The notes below the pieces were generated by a model, which was not told the origin of the DNA, did not search any database, and saw nothing but the letters and a program-made list of their open reading frames with translations. Below, piece by piece: positions 21,791 through 32,207 of a stretch of 64,000 nt of DNA. Origin of the DNA: Hyaloraphidium curvatum. Taxonomy: Eukaryota; Monoblepharomycota; Hyaloraphidiomycetes; Hyaloraphidiales; Hyaloraphidiaceae. The stretch is taken from contig JAIVFI010000028.1 in NCBI GenBank assembly GCA_025558095.1, positions 543,113 through 607,112 of the forward strand. Reading direction: 5' to 3'. The position numbers and the translations under genes are program-made. Position 1 is the stretch's first letter. Every line of letters begins with the position of its first letter.

Positions 21791-22963
21791 GTACTCACGA
21801 TGCTGAGCTAGCAAGGACAGCGACGGCTCGGACTCGGACACTTGCTCCGCGGCCAGCTCGGAGCACATCGTAGTCCACTCCTTCCCCTCCAAGAAGCCGA
21901 CCGGGGGATGCTACGCTTCGCCTCCGAGCCCCTATCCCACGTGCTGTGCAGCACCGAGTGCTCCCCGCGGCGAAGCAAGTGCGCCGGCATCTCTTCCGAC
22001 GCTAGCGCACTTCGAAAGGACCCACGATACGTCACCTTCCTGTCCTTCGTCGTTGTCGACTAGCGCTCACGGTTCGGCGCGGACCTCGCGCAGGAGCTCT
22101 AGGACACCGGATTCGGGGATCCGTGGGAGGCGGTCTATGCGGAGCTCGTCGCGGGGAGGCTTCCGAGCCCGGACCGGTCGTGAGAAGACGGAGAGGCTGG
22201 TTGCATTGCGGGCGCCGCGGGGGCGTCGGATCGGGGCGTCGAGCGGGAAAAGTGTAGCGCTAGCGGGCAAAGACATCTTCTGATGCCGATGTGATCTCTA
22301 CGGCAACAGCGCATACATCCGCTTTCCATTTCGGATGGGCCTTTTGTATGACGTAGTGTCCCCACTGCGAAATCTCCGCCAGAGTTAGTCCCGTCCAAAG
22401 GCGATGCGATCGTCGTCGCGAGAGGGCAGCACCTTCCAGACCCCCGCCGACGCATCTCGCACTAAGTGTCCTGCAGTAAGCACTGCGGCAGCTGGAAGCG
22501 CGCTGGAAGCACGACACTGGGGGAAGCCTCTGAGTCAAGTTAGAATCCCATCGGCGCTGCCGGTCAAGCAGTTGCACCCGAAGAGTTTGCGAACCCCGGG
22601 CTCCTCGGGAAAGATCCGTCTGATCATTCGCGTTGGATTTAGGCCATCGTCTGAAGCATGTCCCGTCGGCCCGAGGCCGACGAAGCGAGGCCGGTCGGCC
22701 CGGGTTTGAGGAAGGGATCTGCGGGCGCCGCGGGCCTGGGATTTCGGAACAGTGAGGGCAACGCCGCATAGCTCAACAATCGAGAACATTAGAACTTCTT
22801 TCATTGACGTGGTGCTGCATTCGCTATGCGCGAATGGGCCGGTTGTGTTGCATCCCTAGAAGTCGGAGCTTACTCCGATTCCAGACCCTGCGAGGGCCGA
22901 CCGTCGGCGATGCGCCTCATTACGGTCGCCTGTGACTCCCACACAAAGCCAGAAACAGAAGAG
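21791..22963. other. Mostly non-coding; one weak ORF
   Basis: A 69-residue minus-strand frame (22,276-22,067) starting MSLPASATLFPLDAP and ending LELLREVRAEP has moderate third-position bias but no recognised family. The stretch 22,280-22,960 has none. It contains the upstream region of PP1-docking member B. Confidence 0.35.
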
Positions 22964-23863
22964 ATGAGCTACTCCCCCCCCTCCGCACTGGCGCGTCAGG
23001 CCTCCGATTCGGCCGGCGTCGTCAAGGACACCGCGTTCGTGCGCTCGCTGCTCCCCGCCGCAGTCCCGGCGCCGTGGTGGTCCCCCTGCCCTCAGCGCGA
23101 GGCCCCCCCCTTTGCGGCCGCCCCCGCCGCGACAGCGCCGCCGCTCCACCGGACGGAGCGGTCGGCCGAGGGCCCCGAGGTGCCCGCCGGCGGTGGCCGA
23201 CGGGCGGACCCCGGCCCCCCTCCGCCCTCGTCGGGGCATGACTTTGACGCCACCCTCGTCTACGCCTTCGACCTGCCATGGCCCCGGGCAGACGGCGCTG
23301 CCGCCATGGACCTGTTTGCCTCGCCGGCCTTCTCGACCGACGCAGCGAGCATCGACTCGGAGGCGACTGACGAGTGCGCGGACTTTCAGTACCTCCTGGA
23401 GCTCCGAGCTCAGGGCTTCGAGCCGACCCGTGCGGTTTCGGAGCCGCTGATTGGGGGCACCGAGTCCGATGCTCTCGCCCTGTTTCCCCGCCGGGCCACC
23501 CTACCCAGCGCAAGTGCGACGATGCCCGCCGCTGGTTCCAGGCCAAGGCGGAAGCCGCCCCGGAAGGTCAGCTTCGGAGCCACTGTGGCCGTCGGAGAAA
23601 CTTGGTCAAGCAGGGACTACAACCGCGGGATGGACGAGGCGGAGCGGGAGCTAGTCGACCAAGGCATGGACGAAGGCGTGGCCCCGGACGCCGGCGCGGA
23701 CTCGGAACAGGGGTGGACGCAGCCCGTCTTCGTCGACACAGAACGACGGCTCGACGGCACGCTCTCCAGCCTGCCAGATCTGAAGAACTTTTGGGCGGGA
23801 TTGTCGCTGAAGGGGAAGAAGCCGTCGCGGCTGAAGCAGTTCTTTCCTCGAGGCACGCTGTGA
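22964..23863 (+). CDS. PP1-docking disordered protein, member B (intact)
   Basis: 299 residues in one open frame, the only family member here with all four motifs uninterrupted: VVKDTAFVRSLLP (residues about 19-31), RAVSEPL, PRKVSFGATVAVGETWSSRDYNRGM and SLPDLKNFWAGLSLKG. Between them the sequence is Pro/Ala-rich with an acidic middle (DSEATDECADF) and is probably disordered. The KVSF core with a following hydrophobic pair and Y-x-R matches the way spinophilin and neurabin grip protein phosphatase 1. SEP preceded by basic residues suggests phosphorylation by a basophilic kinase. The start was set at MSYSPPSALARQASDS because upstream codons lose the coding bias. Confidence 0.72.
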   Translation: MSYSPPSALARQASDSAGVVKDTAFVRSLLPAAVPAPWWSPCPQREAPPFAAAPAATAPPLHRTERSAEGPEVPAGGGRRADPGPPPPSSGHDFDATLVYAFDLPWPRADGAAAMDLFASPAFSTDAASIDSEATDECADFQYLLELRAQGFEPTRAVSEPLIGGTESDALALFPRRATLPSASATMPAAGSRPRRKPPRKVSFGATVAVGETWSSRDYNRGMDEAERELVDQGMDEGVAPDAGADSEQGWTQPVFVDTERRLDGTLSSLPDLKNFWAGLSLKGKKPSRLKQFFPRGTL

Positions 23864-24080
23864 AATGGTGTAGATTCCCAATTTTGTCACATTTGTGCAT
23901 CTAGTGTAGATCGAGGCAGCTCCGCTCAGCAAGTCAATGGATTTTGGGCGCGGGCCGGCGGGCGGCAGGCGGCGGACCGTCTCGCTCACTCTCCTACGTC
24001 GGCCCCTCCCACCGGTCGAATCGCCCCTTGCTGCGGCCGACCAACGTTCCACCCTTCCTTTTGTTTCCGTGCGCACCACG

Positions 24081-25477
24081 ATGACGGCCCGCGAGGTGCC
24101 CGCCGCGGCCACGGCCGCGTCCACGGATCCCCTTGCTCTCGGTTGGATGGTCGGCTCCCCGCCGCCAAAGGACAAGCTCATCCAGCCGACGCACGTGACG
24201 TCGAACGGGATTCCGGACCACTTCATATTCCCGAAGACGCGGTGGGCGTTTTCCAACATGCAGAAGCTGTGGGTTCGCGCCGCGGAGCCTCGCTCGAATG
24301 TCACCCAACCAGCCTCGCTACCCGCAGCGTCGTCTCCGCCCCGGTCTACCGTGCCGACGGTCCCCCATCGGCCCTGCCGGTTGCCCTGCGGGACGACCTC
24401 GATGCCGTCACCTACACGCCGTTGGGTGCCACCGACACCCGGACGTGGACCGAGTTTTTCGACGCTTCCTTCACGGACGCCGTCCTCGTCATGCACAAGG
24501 GGACGATCGTCTACGAGAAGTACTTCCACGTCATGGGGCCGCAAAGGCATCACACTGCCTTTTCCGTGACCAAGAGCTTCTTCGCCACCATCGCCGCTTG
24601 TCTGATCCTTGAGGGCGTGCTGGACGAGACGGCGCTGGTCTCCAAGTACATTCCTGAGCTGAAGAAGTGAGGGGCTTCGTCGGTGCTGTTGGAACGGGCT
24701 ACGTCGACTGACTGCTCCATTCCCAGTTCGGCCTTTGGCGACGCGACGGTGCGGAACGTCCTCGACATGCGGGTGGGCGTCGCGTACTCGGAAGACTATG
24801 CCGACCCCAAGGCCGAAGTCTGGGACGGCGCCCGCGCCTCTGGCGTCTTCCCCCGGCCCCCTGGCTACTCCGGCCCGATGTCGACCTACGAGTTCCTCGC
24901 GAGCCTGAAGAAAGAGGGCGAGCACGGCCGCGATTTCTTCTACAAGACCCCCTGCACCGACGTCGTCGGCTGGCTCCTCTGCCGCGTGACCGGCAAATCC
25001 CTCTCGGACCTCCTTACGGAGCGCCTCTGGAAGCCTCTGGGGATGGAGCGCGACGCAGCGCTCTGGTTTGACCCGGAGGGCACCGAGCACGCGGGGGGCG
25101 GGCTGCAGTGCGTGCTCCGCGACCTCGCGCGGATGGGCGAGATGATGCGGCTCCGCGGCGTGTTCAACGGCGCGAGGATCGTGCCCGAGGCAGTTATCGA
25201 GGACATCGAAAAGAACGGCGATCCGGCGGCATTCAAGGCCAAGGGGCCGACGACGATTCCTGGGGGTGCCTACCGCACAATGTGGTGGATCCTGAACGAC
25301 GAGCACAAGGCCTACATGGCCCGGGGTATCCACGGGCAAGCCATCTACATCAACCCGACCGCCGAGCTCGTGATAACAAGGTTCGGGAGCCACCCCGTTG
25401 CGGGCAACGCCGCGATCGACCCCGAGGCGCTGCCGGCATACCGGGCCATCGCAAATCACCTGATGACGGCGAAGTGA
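24081..25477 (+). CDS. Beta-lactamase-fold serine hydrolase (class C / NylB-like)
   Basis: Three exons, 24081-24268, 24313-24666 and 24727-25477, give 430 residues in frame (donors GTGGGT and GTGAGG). The catalytic S-x-x-K is AFSVTKSFF (Ser147, Lys150); a Tyr-containing second motif is FFYKTPCTDVVGWLLCRVTG and the closing strand region has GIHGQAIYINP. Middle blocks (IPELKNSAFGDATVRNVLDM, GLQCVLRDLARMGEMM) are those of the serine beta-lactamase / esterase / 6-aminohexanoate-dimer hydrolase group. A cytosolic esterase or amidase is more likely than antibiotic resistance. An in-frame upstream Met at 23,937 is possible but arginine-rich. Confidence 0.87.
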
Positions 25478-25834
25478 GTAACGTGCACGGCCGGGTCAGT
25501 TTGGAGCAACGGCGGTGGCAGCCGGTGGTTGCGGCTTGCGGGGGCTCTTGTCCATGGATGGGACGGACAGCGATGCGCAGGAACGGACCGCACCTGGATT
25601 CGGCTTTAGAAAGTTGCTATTCATAGTATTCAAACGTGTTGTCGCTTCTGGTTGCCCCATCGTCGATTTGCCCAGTCCATACACAGCACCCGAGTAAGAG
25701 GCGCGGCCTCTTCAACTCTGCCGGCCCGCAACTCCCCAATCTCCTCGCTTCCTCTCTCCTTGCCGCCCGTCCCGGCTCATCCTCATCCACTTTGCGCGCC
25801 TTTTGCTCTTCAATCTCCCTCTCCCCGGACCGCG
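25478..25834. other. Intergenic, no gene seen
   Basis: 357 bases, less GC-rich, with a pyrimidine-rich stretch just before the ABM gene start. Probably its promoter and leader. Confidence 0.45.
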
Positions 25835-26101
25835 ATGGCCAAAACGGTCCTCGTGTACTTCGTCGCGAAGCCGGAGCATGCCGACGAGGTCGCCCGGGCC
25901 TTTGCCGACTTCTGCGCCGAATCCCGCAAGGAGCCCGGCTGCCTCTCGTACGACTGCTTCCGCGAGTCGGAGGAGCCGGCCAATTTCGTGTTCGTGGAGC
26001 GGTGGAAGGACGACGAGGCGCCCAAGCTCCACGTGAAGAGCAAGCACATGGACGAGGTGCACAGGAGGATCAACGGGAAGCTGAGGCGGAAACCGAGGTA
26101 A
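25835..26101 (+). CDS. Antibiotic biosynthesis monooxygenase (ABM) domain protein
   Basis: 88 residues, single exon, starting MAKTVLVYFVAKPEHADEV. The protein is one ferredoxin-like ABM domain: strand VLVYFVAKP, helix ADEVARAFADFCAESRKEPGCLSYDCF, strand FVFVERWKDDEAPKLHVKSKHM. These form dimeric alpha-beta barrels; members include quinone-forming monooxygenases and many small stress-related proteins. The E-R-W strand and the following His typical of the family are present. It lies beside two genes with the related EthD barrel, suggesting a small group of barrel proteins in one locus. Confidence 0.85.
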   Translation: MAKTVLVYFVAKPEHADEVARAFADFCAESRKEPGCLSYDCFRESEEPANFVFVERWKDDEAPKLHVKSKHMDEVHRRINGKLRRKPR

Positions 26102-26549
26102 AGTAGCGCCCTGGGTACGCGATTGGGACGTCGGTGACAAAAACTGGGCCGTCGCAGGGTGGTGAGGATCATGTCGAACCTTTGAAGGTCGCTTGGGCTG
26201 CTCGTGTCGCCCTGGATGCGGCTCTGGACCCCGGAACTCGGTTTGAAAAGAACCACGGGCTTGCGGTTTGACTCTGGGTGATGGGTGGGTCCGTTTCTGG
26301 TCAATCTCCTGCTGTTCCGTCGGCGGGATCGCGACCGGACAGTACAGGGTCCATCGCGCCCGGCAACAGGATGCTAGACCGGCAGGCCACTTGAACATGC
26401 GGCGCTCGATAAGGGCCCACGCACCGTTGTCAAACACTTTTGCTTTTTCTCGGTGTACACACTTCTTCCGAGAATGGGACAGCTTCGTGTTGCCTCGCTG
26501 CTTGACCGAAATCCTCCAATCCCGCACTTTCAACACGTCGTTCGCCCGA
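26102..26549. other. Intergenic, convergent 3' ends
   Basis: 448 bases between the 3' ends of the ABM gene and EthD gene 1. No coding signal. Confidence 0.45.
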
Positions 26550-27600
26550 CTACGCCTTCGCCTCGCCGGTGTAGTCGAAAATGACGTGCTCGGTCGTCAT
26601 GAAGCACCTCGAGCGGTCCATCTGGACGAACCGCCTCTCGTCCTCGGCCATGGCAGCGCCACCCTTCGCGGCCGCCTCGTGGTCGGTGATGGCGGCGGCC
26701 TCCGCCGCCGAGACCCACACCTCCGTGATGCCGTCCAGCGGAGCCGCGAAGCCGCGCGGGGACTTGGTGAACGAGAGGTTGACGTCGTTGTGCACCGTGT
26801 GAGACTGGATGTACCGGCACATGGCGTTCGTCTTGGCAAAAGACGCGACGAGGGGACCATGGTCGACGAGCCAGGTGCGGTGGCACTCCTCCTGGGTCAT
26901 GCCGTCCTTGGCCGAGAGCAGGTAGGTGCACTTGGAGCAGTCGGCAGGGAGCTTGCCGCCCGTGTGGTCAAAGATCACGTGCTCTTCGGTGAAGAAGACC
27001 TGCGAGTTCTTGAAGTCGATGAACTTGCTCTCATCCTCGTCGAGGATCTTGGCGGCGATGGCGCCTTCGGGGGTCGCGTACGCCGCGCGGAAGTCCTCGA
27101 TCGAGTCCCACCAGACCTAGAGCCGAACATGTCGCAACGAAGCAACAATGAACAAGGAGTCGGAGGATGCCGCGGGGTGCGGGGAGCCGGTCAGCCGAAT
27201 GTCTCCCGCCGCCGCACCCGGTCTCCCACCTCGGTGATCCCGTCCACGGGCGGCAGCATGCCCCTCACGCTCCTCAGGGCTTCATTTGCCGGAGAGTCGA
27301 CGATGAGGTGGCTCTGGATGTACTTCCGCAGGCGGAGGGTCTTGGCCTGGCTCCGAACGAGCGGCCCTGCGGAGCGGGAAAGAGAATGAGGCCCCGAACC
27401 GGTCCGCGCGTACCCGAAGCCGAACAAAATCGTTGGAGACTGCAAACGGCTAAGCGGAGCGCCGCTTGGTCTGCGCCAGCTGCCAAGCTTCCGCGGATCC
27501 ATGTCCGGTGTGCCTCACCGTGCGTGTTCAGCCAATAGTCGTAGAACTGCTCCGGTGTCAGGTCCGGCCGCCTCGTGATGACGTAGACGAGCTTTAGCAT
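26550..27600 (-). CDS. Double EthD-domain protein, copy 1
   Basis: Three exons, 27600-27519, 27366-27230 and 27116-26550, give 261 residues. Each half has the EthD dimeric alpha-beta barrel pattern. The first starts MLKLVYVITRRPDLTPEQFYDYWLNTHGPLV and the second CTYLLSAKDGMTQEECHRTWLVDHGPLV; each is followed by a Y.QSH strand and a PP.DGITEVW or PLDGITEVW segment. So the protein is an internal duplication forming its own pseudo-d dimer. EthD-like proteins are linked to ether degradation and to polyketide or fungal pigment steps; no substrate is evident. A second gene with the same exon layout lies upstream. Confidence 0.87.
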
Positions 27601-27995
27601 CGTAGAACTGGTGCGGAGAGGGGCGAGCCGCGGGAGCGAGCGATAATCGGCTCCGAGTATTTGGCGGAGTCGGTTGCCGGGCGCAAAACTGGCCCGACGC
27701 GAACCTCCCCGCCACAGACTGAACAACGCTGTGCTATCAGGCCGAATGACCTACGATTAACAGATCTGCGGGTCGGTGGATAGAAATCCGGGGATGGATC
27801 CGTTCTCAGCCGCCCCTGGGCGCCGCCGCCCCACCTCATCACAATCCGTGTTTTCCACGCCCTCGGCGGCCATCCGGATCATACCATCGAGCATCTATCC
27901 GCCACCTAGCCGAAGACAATCTAACAAACTAGCTCCACCTTCCCAACTCAGGCCCCGCAGCACCCCACATCGGCCCCCAAAAGCGGGTGGTCCGC
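27601..27995. other. Intergenic between the two EthD genes
   Basis: 395 bases, no coding bias; promoter side of copy 1 and 3' flank of copy 2. Confidence 0.45.
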
Positions 27996-29106
27996 CTAGA
28001 GCCGCGCCGCGTCGCCGGTGTAGTCGAAGATCACGTGCTCCTTGGTCATGAAGCACCTCGACCTGTCCATCTGGACGAACCGCCGCTCGTCCTCGGCCAT
28101 GGCCGCCGCGCCCTTCCTCGCCGCCGCCCTGTCCGTGACTTTTGCCGCCTCGGCCTTCGAGATCCACACCTCCGTGATGCCGTCCAGCGGGGACATGTAG
28201 CCGCGCTCGGATTTGGCGATGGCCTGGTTGACCTCGTCGTGCACCGCGTGCGATTGGATGTAGCGGCACAGGGCGTTGCTCTTTGCGAATGAGGCGACCA
28301 GCGGGCCGTGGTCGTTGAGCCAGGTGCGGTGGCACTCTTCCTGGGTCAGGCCTTCCTTCGCCGACAGCAGGTAGGTGTTCTTTTCGCAGTCGTCGGGCAG
28401 CTTGCCGCCCGTGTGGTCGAAGATCAGGTGCTCCTTGGTCAGGAAGACCTGCGAGTTTTTGAAATCGATGAACTTGCGCTCATCCTCGTCGAGGATCTTG
28501 GCCGCCAGCTCGCCCTCGGGGGTCGCGTAGCCCGCGTTGCGGTCCTCGAGCGAGTCGTACCAGACCTGGAGCCAGAAGGCGGGAACATCGAGCCGCGGGA
28601 ACGAGGGCAAAGAAAGCGCCGGCATCGCGAGGAAAATGCCGTCAGGGAACGTTTCCCCGCGCCGCACGGAGCCTCCCACCTCGGTGATCCCGTCCACGGG
28701 TGGCAGCATCCCCCTCACCCTCCTCATGGGCTCGTTCCCGGGGTGGTCCCTGATGAGGTGGCTCTGCACGTACTTGCGGATCTTGAGCGCTTTGGCGTGG
28801 GCCTTGACCAGCGGGCCTGGCACCGAGGACGAAAGAAATGAGCCCGGGTTGCCGAAAAGGACGGGAAGGGGAGCGGCGGGAGACATCCGCCGTCTGCGGG
28901 CCCGACGCCGAGCGGCCTAGCCGAGCACTCCGCGGGTCCGCCGTAGACCAATTCCACATGATTGAGGATAACAAGGTTGATCCCCACGGATCTTTGCTCC
29001 CCAGTGACGCTGCCTTCTACCGACCGTGCGTGTTGAGCCAGTGCTCGTGGAACTGCTCCGGCGTGAGCTCCGGCCGGCGGGAGATGACGTAGACGAGCTT
29101 TATCAT
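27996..29106 (-). CDS. Double EthD-domain protein, copy 2
   Basis: Three exons, 29106-29025, 28816-28680 and 28565-27996, give 262 residues. Exon 1 (82 nt) and exon 2 (137 nt) have the same length and phase as in copy 1 and exon 3 is one codon longer, showing a tandem gene duplication. Both barrel halves are kept: MIKLVYVISRRPELTPEQFHEHWLNTHG and NTYLLSAKEGLTQEECHRTWLNDHGPLV. The last 60 residues, up to SRCFMTKEHVIFDYTG, are almost identical to copy 1, while the middle has drifted. Intron lengths differ (114 and 208 bp against 113 and 152 bp). Confidence 0.87.
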
Positions 29107-29754
29107 CGTGACGCGGGTTTGGAGCGAGACGGAAGGGCGCGAAAGAGGGGAGCGAACCGCCGGTTTGTGGGGGGAGCCGAGCAGCAGGCGGTTATCTCGA
29201 GCTTTACCCGGCCCGCCGTCAGGGCAAGTCGAGCTCCGTTCCGCCCGAATCGAAGCCTTCCAAAGCAAAAGCCTCACGGATGCCTTTATTTGGATGGTAT
29301 CCTGGAATGGATTCGTTCCTCGGTCTCGAGTTCTCCCCACCGCGAGGGCCTTCCCGGCGAGCCGCCCGGCACGCCTTGGTCGAACACCCAAAGAGACGGC
29401 GCGATCGCTCTCCCGAATGGGTCTCCGTAGCTTGTCTCTGGCCCATGCATCTGCACCTCGTTACCCCCGGCAGTCCGGTGAGCCACGTCTTTGCGCGCTA
29501 TTGTCAGCCTGTGCCGGACGCAGCACGCGTCACGGCCGACGGTCTGCGTCGTTTTTGGAAGGGGCGACCGGGACGCGCACCGCAGCCGGGTGATGGGACG
29601 GGGTTCGCGCGATCGCCCGGGTGGCGATTTGCTGACAGCGAGCGGCAGGTAGTCCTCCAAGCCTCTCGGTTCTGCTGGGAGGTCCCAGCCGGCGCCACGC
29701 AAGCCCGGATCCCCGCCCTCTCGCTCCATCCGCGAGACCGTTACCGCCGCATTT
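29107..29754. other. Intergenic, likely two promoters
   Basis: 648 bases between divergent genes (EthD copy 2 and the 2OG-oxygenase-like gene). No coding bias seen. Confidence 0.45.
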
Positions 29755-30729
29755 ATGCCCTCCCACGCTCCTTCCGAACCCTCTGACCGCGACCCCGGGG
29801 CCAACCCCGCCGGGCCCACCGAGCAGGCCCCCCTTCCGGTCCCCTCCCTTACGCTCTCCGCGCCCGCGGCCGCAGCCCTCCGCACCGCCCGCCTCCGCAC
29901 CCGATTCTCGAGCATGGGATACGCTACCCCGTCGTACCGCGCGAGGATGCTCGAGAGGGCGCTGGAGGAGGCGGGAGGGGGAGGGGAGAACGAGGTGCTG
30001 GATTGGTACAGGCGGGAGTGCGGGCCGTTGAGGCCCGAGGTGTTCAGATACGAGGAGGTCAGGAGGTCCGGGGTCGCGGAGGAGGCCAGGATCCTTCTGC
30101 GGGCTCTTCAGGACGGGCAGCAGGCCAGCCTGCCGGGCGTCGACCGCCCCGCTCCCCTCGCCGCCGCGTTCCCCCTCCTCTCCCCCGCCTTCTGCGCCCT
30201 CCTCTCGGCCGAGATCGCGCACTACGCCCGCACCTTTCAGGTGCCGGAGATGAACCTCCGCCTGGACGACCTCGCGTGGCTGGGCGTGGCGAGGCAGCTG
30301 CTACAGGAGCACGCGCTGCCCGTCGGGCGGGCGCTGCTGCCCGGCCTGGATGATGAAAGGTGGAGCGGGGGGTGCTACGGGAAGGTGGTGAGCTACCAGG
30401 AGGGAGGGGACGGGGAGTGGCCCGCGCACGCGGACGCGTCGGAGCTCACGATGAACGTGTGCCTCGGGGAGGACGGGTTCGAGGGGTCAGAACTGCAGCT
30501 CTTCTCGCGGGATGCGGAGGGGGGATGGACGATGAGCGAGTACGTGCACGAGGTGGGGAAGTGCATCGTGCATCCGGGGTCGCTGCCCCACGGGGTGGGC
30601 GCGATCGGCAGGGGGAAAAGGACGAGCGCCGTGGTGCTCATGGAGGGGACGGAAGGGACGGGTGGGGAGGGGCTGGCGATGGGGGACTGGGCGGAGATGC
30701 TGGAGATGCAGAGGGCGGAGCGCGCCTGA
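29755..30729 (+). CDS. 2-oxoglutarate/Fe(II) dioxygenase-like protein
   Basis: 324 residues, single exon. The C-terminal half has the double-stranded beta-helix pattern of 2OG oxygenases: WPAHADASELTMNVCL with H-x-D (His225, Asp227), then GSELQLF, and GKCIVHPGSLPHGVGAIGRGKRTS with the distal His (279) and the Arg (289) that would hold 2-oxoglutarate. This layout is close to prolyl and lysyl hydroxylase-type enzymes. The N-terminal 130 residues are Pro/Ala-rich, then helical (YRARMLERALEE, VLDWYRRECG). No signal peptide, so a cytosolic or nuclear hydroxylase is likely. Substrate unknown. Confidence 0.8.
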   Translation: MPSHAPSEPSDRDPGANPAGPTEQAPLPVPSLTLSAPAAAALRTARLRTRFSSMGYATPSYRARMLERALEEAGGGGENEVLDWYRRECGPLRPEVFRYEEVRRSGVAEEARILLRALQDGQQASLPGVDRPAPLAAAFPLLSPAFCALLSAEIAHYARTFQVPEMNLRLDDLAWLGVARQLLQEHALPVGRALLPGLDDERWSGGCYGKVVSYQEGGDGEWPAHADASELTMNVCLGEDGFEGSELQLFSRDAEGGWTMSEYVHEVGKCIVHPGSLPHGVGAIGRGKRTSAVVLMEGTEGTGGEGLAMGDWAEMLEMQRAERA

Positions 30730-30818
30730 AGGGGGTAGCGGCCGTTTGCCCCGGAACGGGGGAAAATGGTCCGATCGGTACGGGTATCGAGGTATCTTGT
30801 CCCATCCACGCCGCGTGT

Positions 30819-32207
30819 TCAACCCCCCACCGCCCCCGCCTCATCTGCGCCGTCTTCCTCCCCGCTGTCCTCCTCGGCCGCCGACGGCTGGGGCCGCATC
30901 CCCGCCCTCGGATCGGAAAGCCGGAGCACCCCCTCGGCCTCGTCGAAAAACACGCGCGCGCCCGACTGCGTAAACGTGGTCCGAAATCCGTCGTCCGCCG
31001 GCGCGAGGGTGTCCCGCGGGGCCAGCGACGGCGTGGGGGTCGGCGGCAGCAGGACGGCGCCGCGGGGGTTGAGGAACGGGTGCGCCAGCGCCTCGGCCGC
31101 CGACGGCCGCAGGGCGGGGTCGTTCCCCAGCATGGAGAGGAGAAAGTCCCGCGCCTCGGGGGAGATCGCAGGGGAGGAGGGGAGGGCGAAGCGGCCTTCG
31201 GCGATCCGGGAAAAGAGGTCCTCCCACGAGGTGGCGTCCTGGAAGGGGGTGTGGGCGAAGAGCATCTCGTAGCTGATGAAGGCGATCGTCAGAGAAACCA
31301 AAGGGCAGGGGTTGACTCTCACCAAAGCACTCCTGCGGAATAGACGTCAACCTTGGCGCCGTACGGCCACCCCTTGACCGCCTCCGGGGCCAGGTAGAAC
31401 GGCGTCCCCGTCACCGTGCTCGACAGTTCGCTCCCCCCTCCACCCCCTCCCTGCCCCGGCACCTCCCCGCCCGGTTGGCCAATGTACACGCTCGTCAAAT
31501 CGGCGAGGCACAGCGACGCCGGGTCCGCGGGGTCGCGGAGCAGCAAATTCGCGGGCTTGACGTCGCGGTGGATCGCGCCCTGCGAGTGGAGGTGCGCGAG
31601 GGTGGAGAGCAGCACCTGCATCGTCCGGCGGGCCTCGACCTCGGGGCGGGCGCCGCGCGAGGCGAGGTACTCGGCCAAAGAGGAGGGGAAGAGCTCCATG
31701 GCGGCATACCACTTGCTTTCCGTCTCGAAACCCTCCTTGAAGTAGGGCATCGAGGGGTGGCCGGTGACTATCGGGGCCAGGAGGTCCCACCGGCGGCGCG
31801 AGGCCTTCTCGGCGGCGGCGCGGCGGGCGGGGTCGGCAGGCTTCGGGACGACCTGCCGGCACGGGGATTAGGGGGGGCGTTATTTCTCCAGGGGAATCGG
31901 AGGGCACCTTGAGCGCGAACGTCTCCCCCGTCTCGGTGCAGACGACCGTCTTTATCGCCGCCTCCGCGCCCTTCCCGAGCTTCTTCCCGGCGTCCCTGTA
32001 GACCCTCCTCCTCCGCCTCCCGTGGGCAAAAATGCCGGCGTCCGACGTGTGGCCGCCGTCGCCCCGCGGGGGCAGCGTGGCGGCCGAGGCGAGCGACGAG
32101 GCGGAGAGCGCGGGCGACGCGGGGGTGCCGGCCGAGGAGGACGAGCGCGCGGAGGAGGCGGCGGTGGGCTGGGAGAAGGCGGGAGGGCGGGAGGGAGGGT
32201 CCGCCAT
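30819..32207 (-). CDS. Protein kinase with altered DFG motif (DLT)
   Basis: Three exons, 32207-31908, 31852-31323 and 31272-30819, give 427 residues. A Ser/Ala-rich tail of about 75 residues precedes the kinase domain: KKLGKGAEAAIKTV (glycine loop), FALKVV (Lys100), Glu-containing helix AAAEKASRRRWDLL, AIHRDVKPANLLL (His195-Arg-Asp197), LCLADLTSVY (Asp218-Leu-Thr), TGTPFYLAPE, and DVYSAGVLCYEMLFAHTPF. The HRD Asp, the Asn and the DFG Asp are kept, so catalysis is possible, but Phe-Gly is replaced by Leu-Thr, which is rare. Subfamily not clear. A C-terminal segment of about 80 residues ends in an acidic tail. Confidence 0.87.

Noticed and set aside
29286-30222. Minus-strand ORFs over the EthD-2OG spacer and 2OG gene
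   Set aside because: They are shadows of the 2OG-oxygenase-like gene and non-coding sequence, with mixed third positions.
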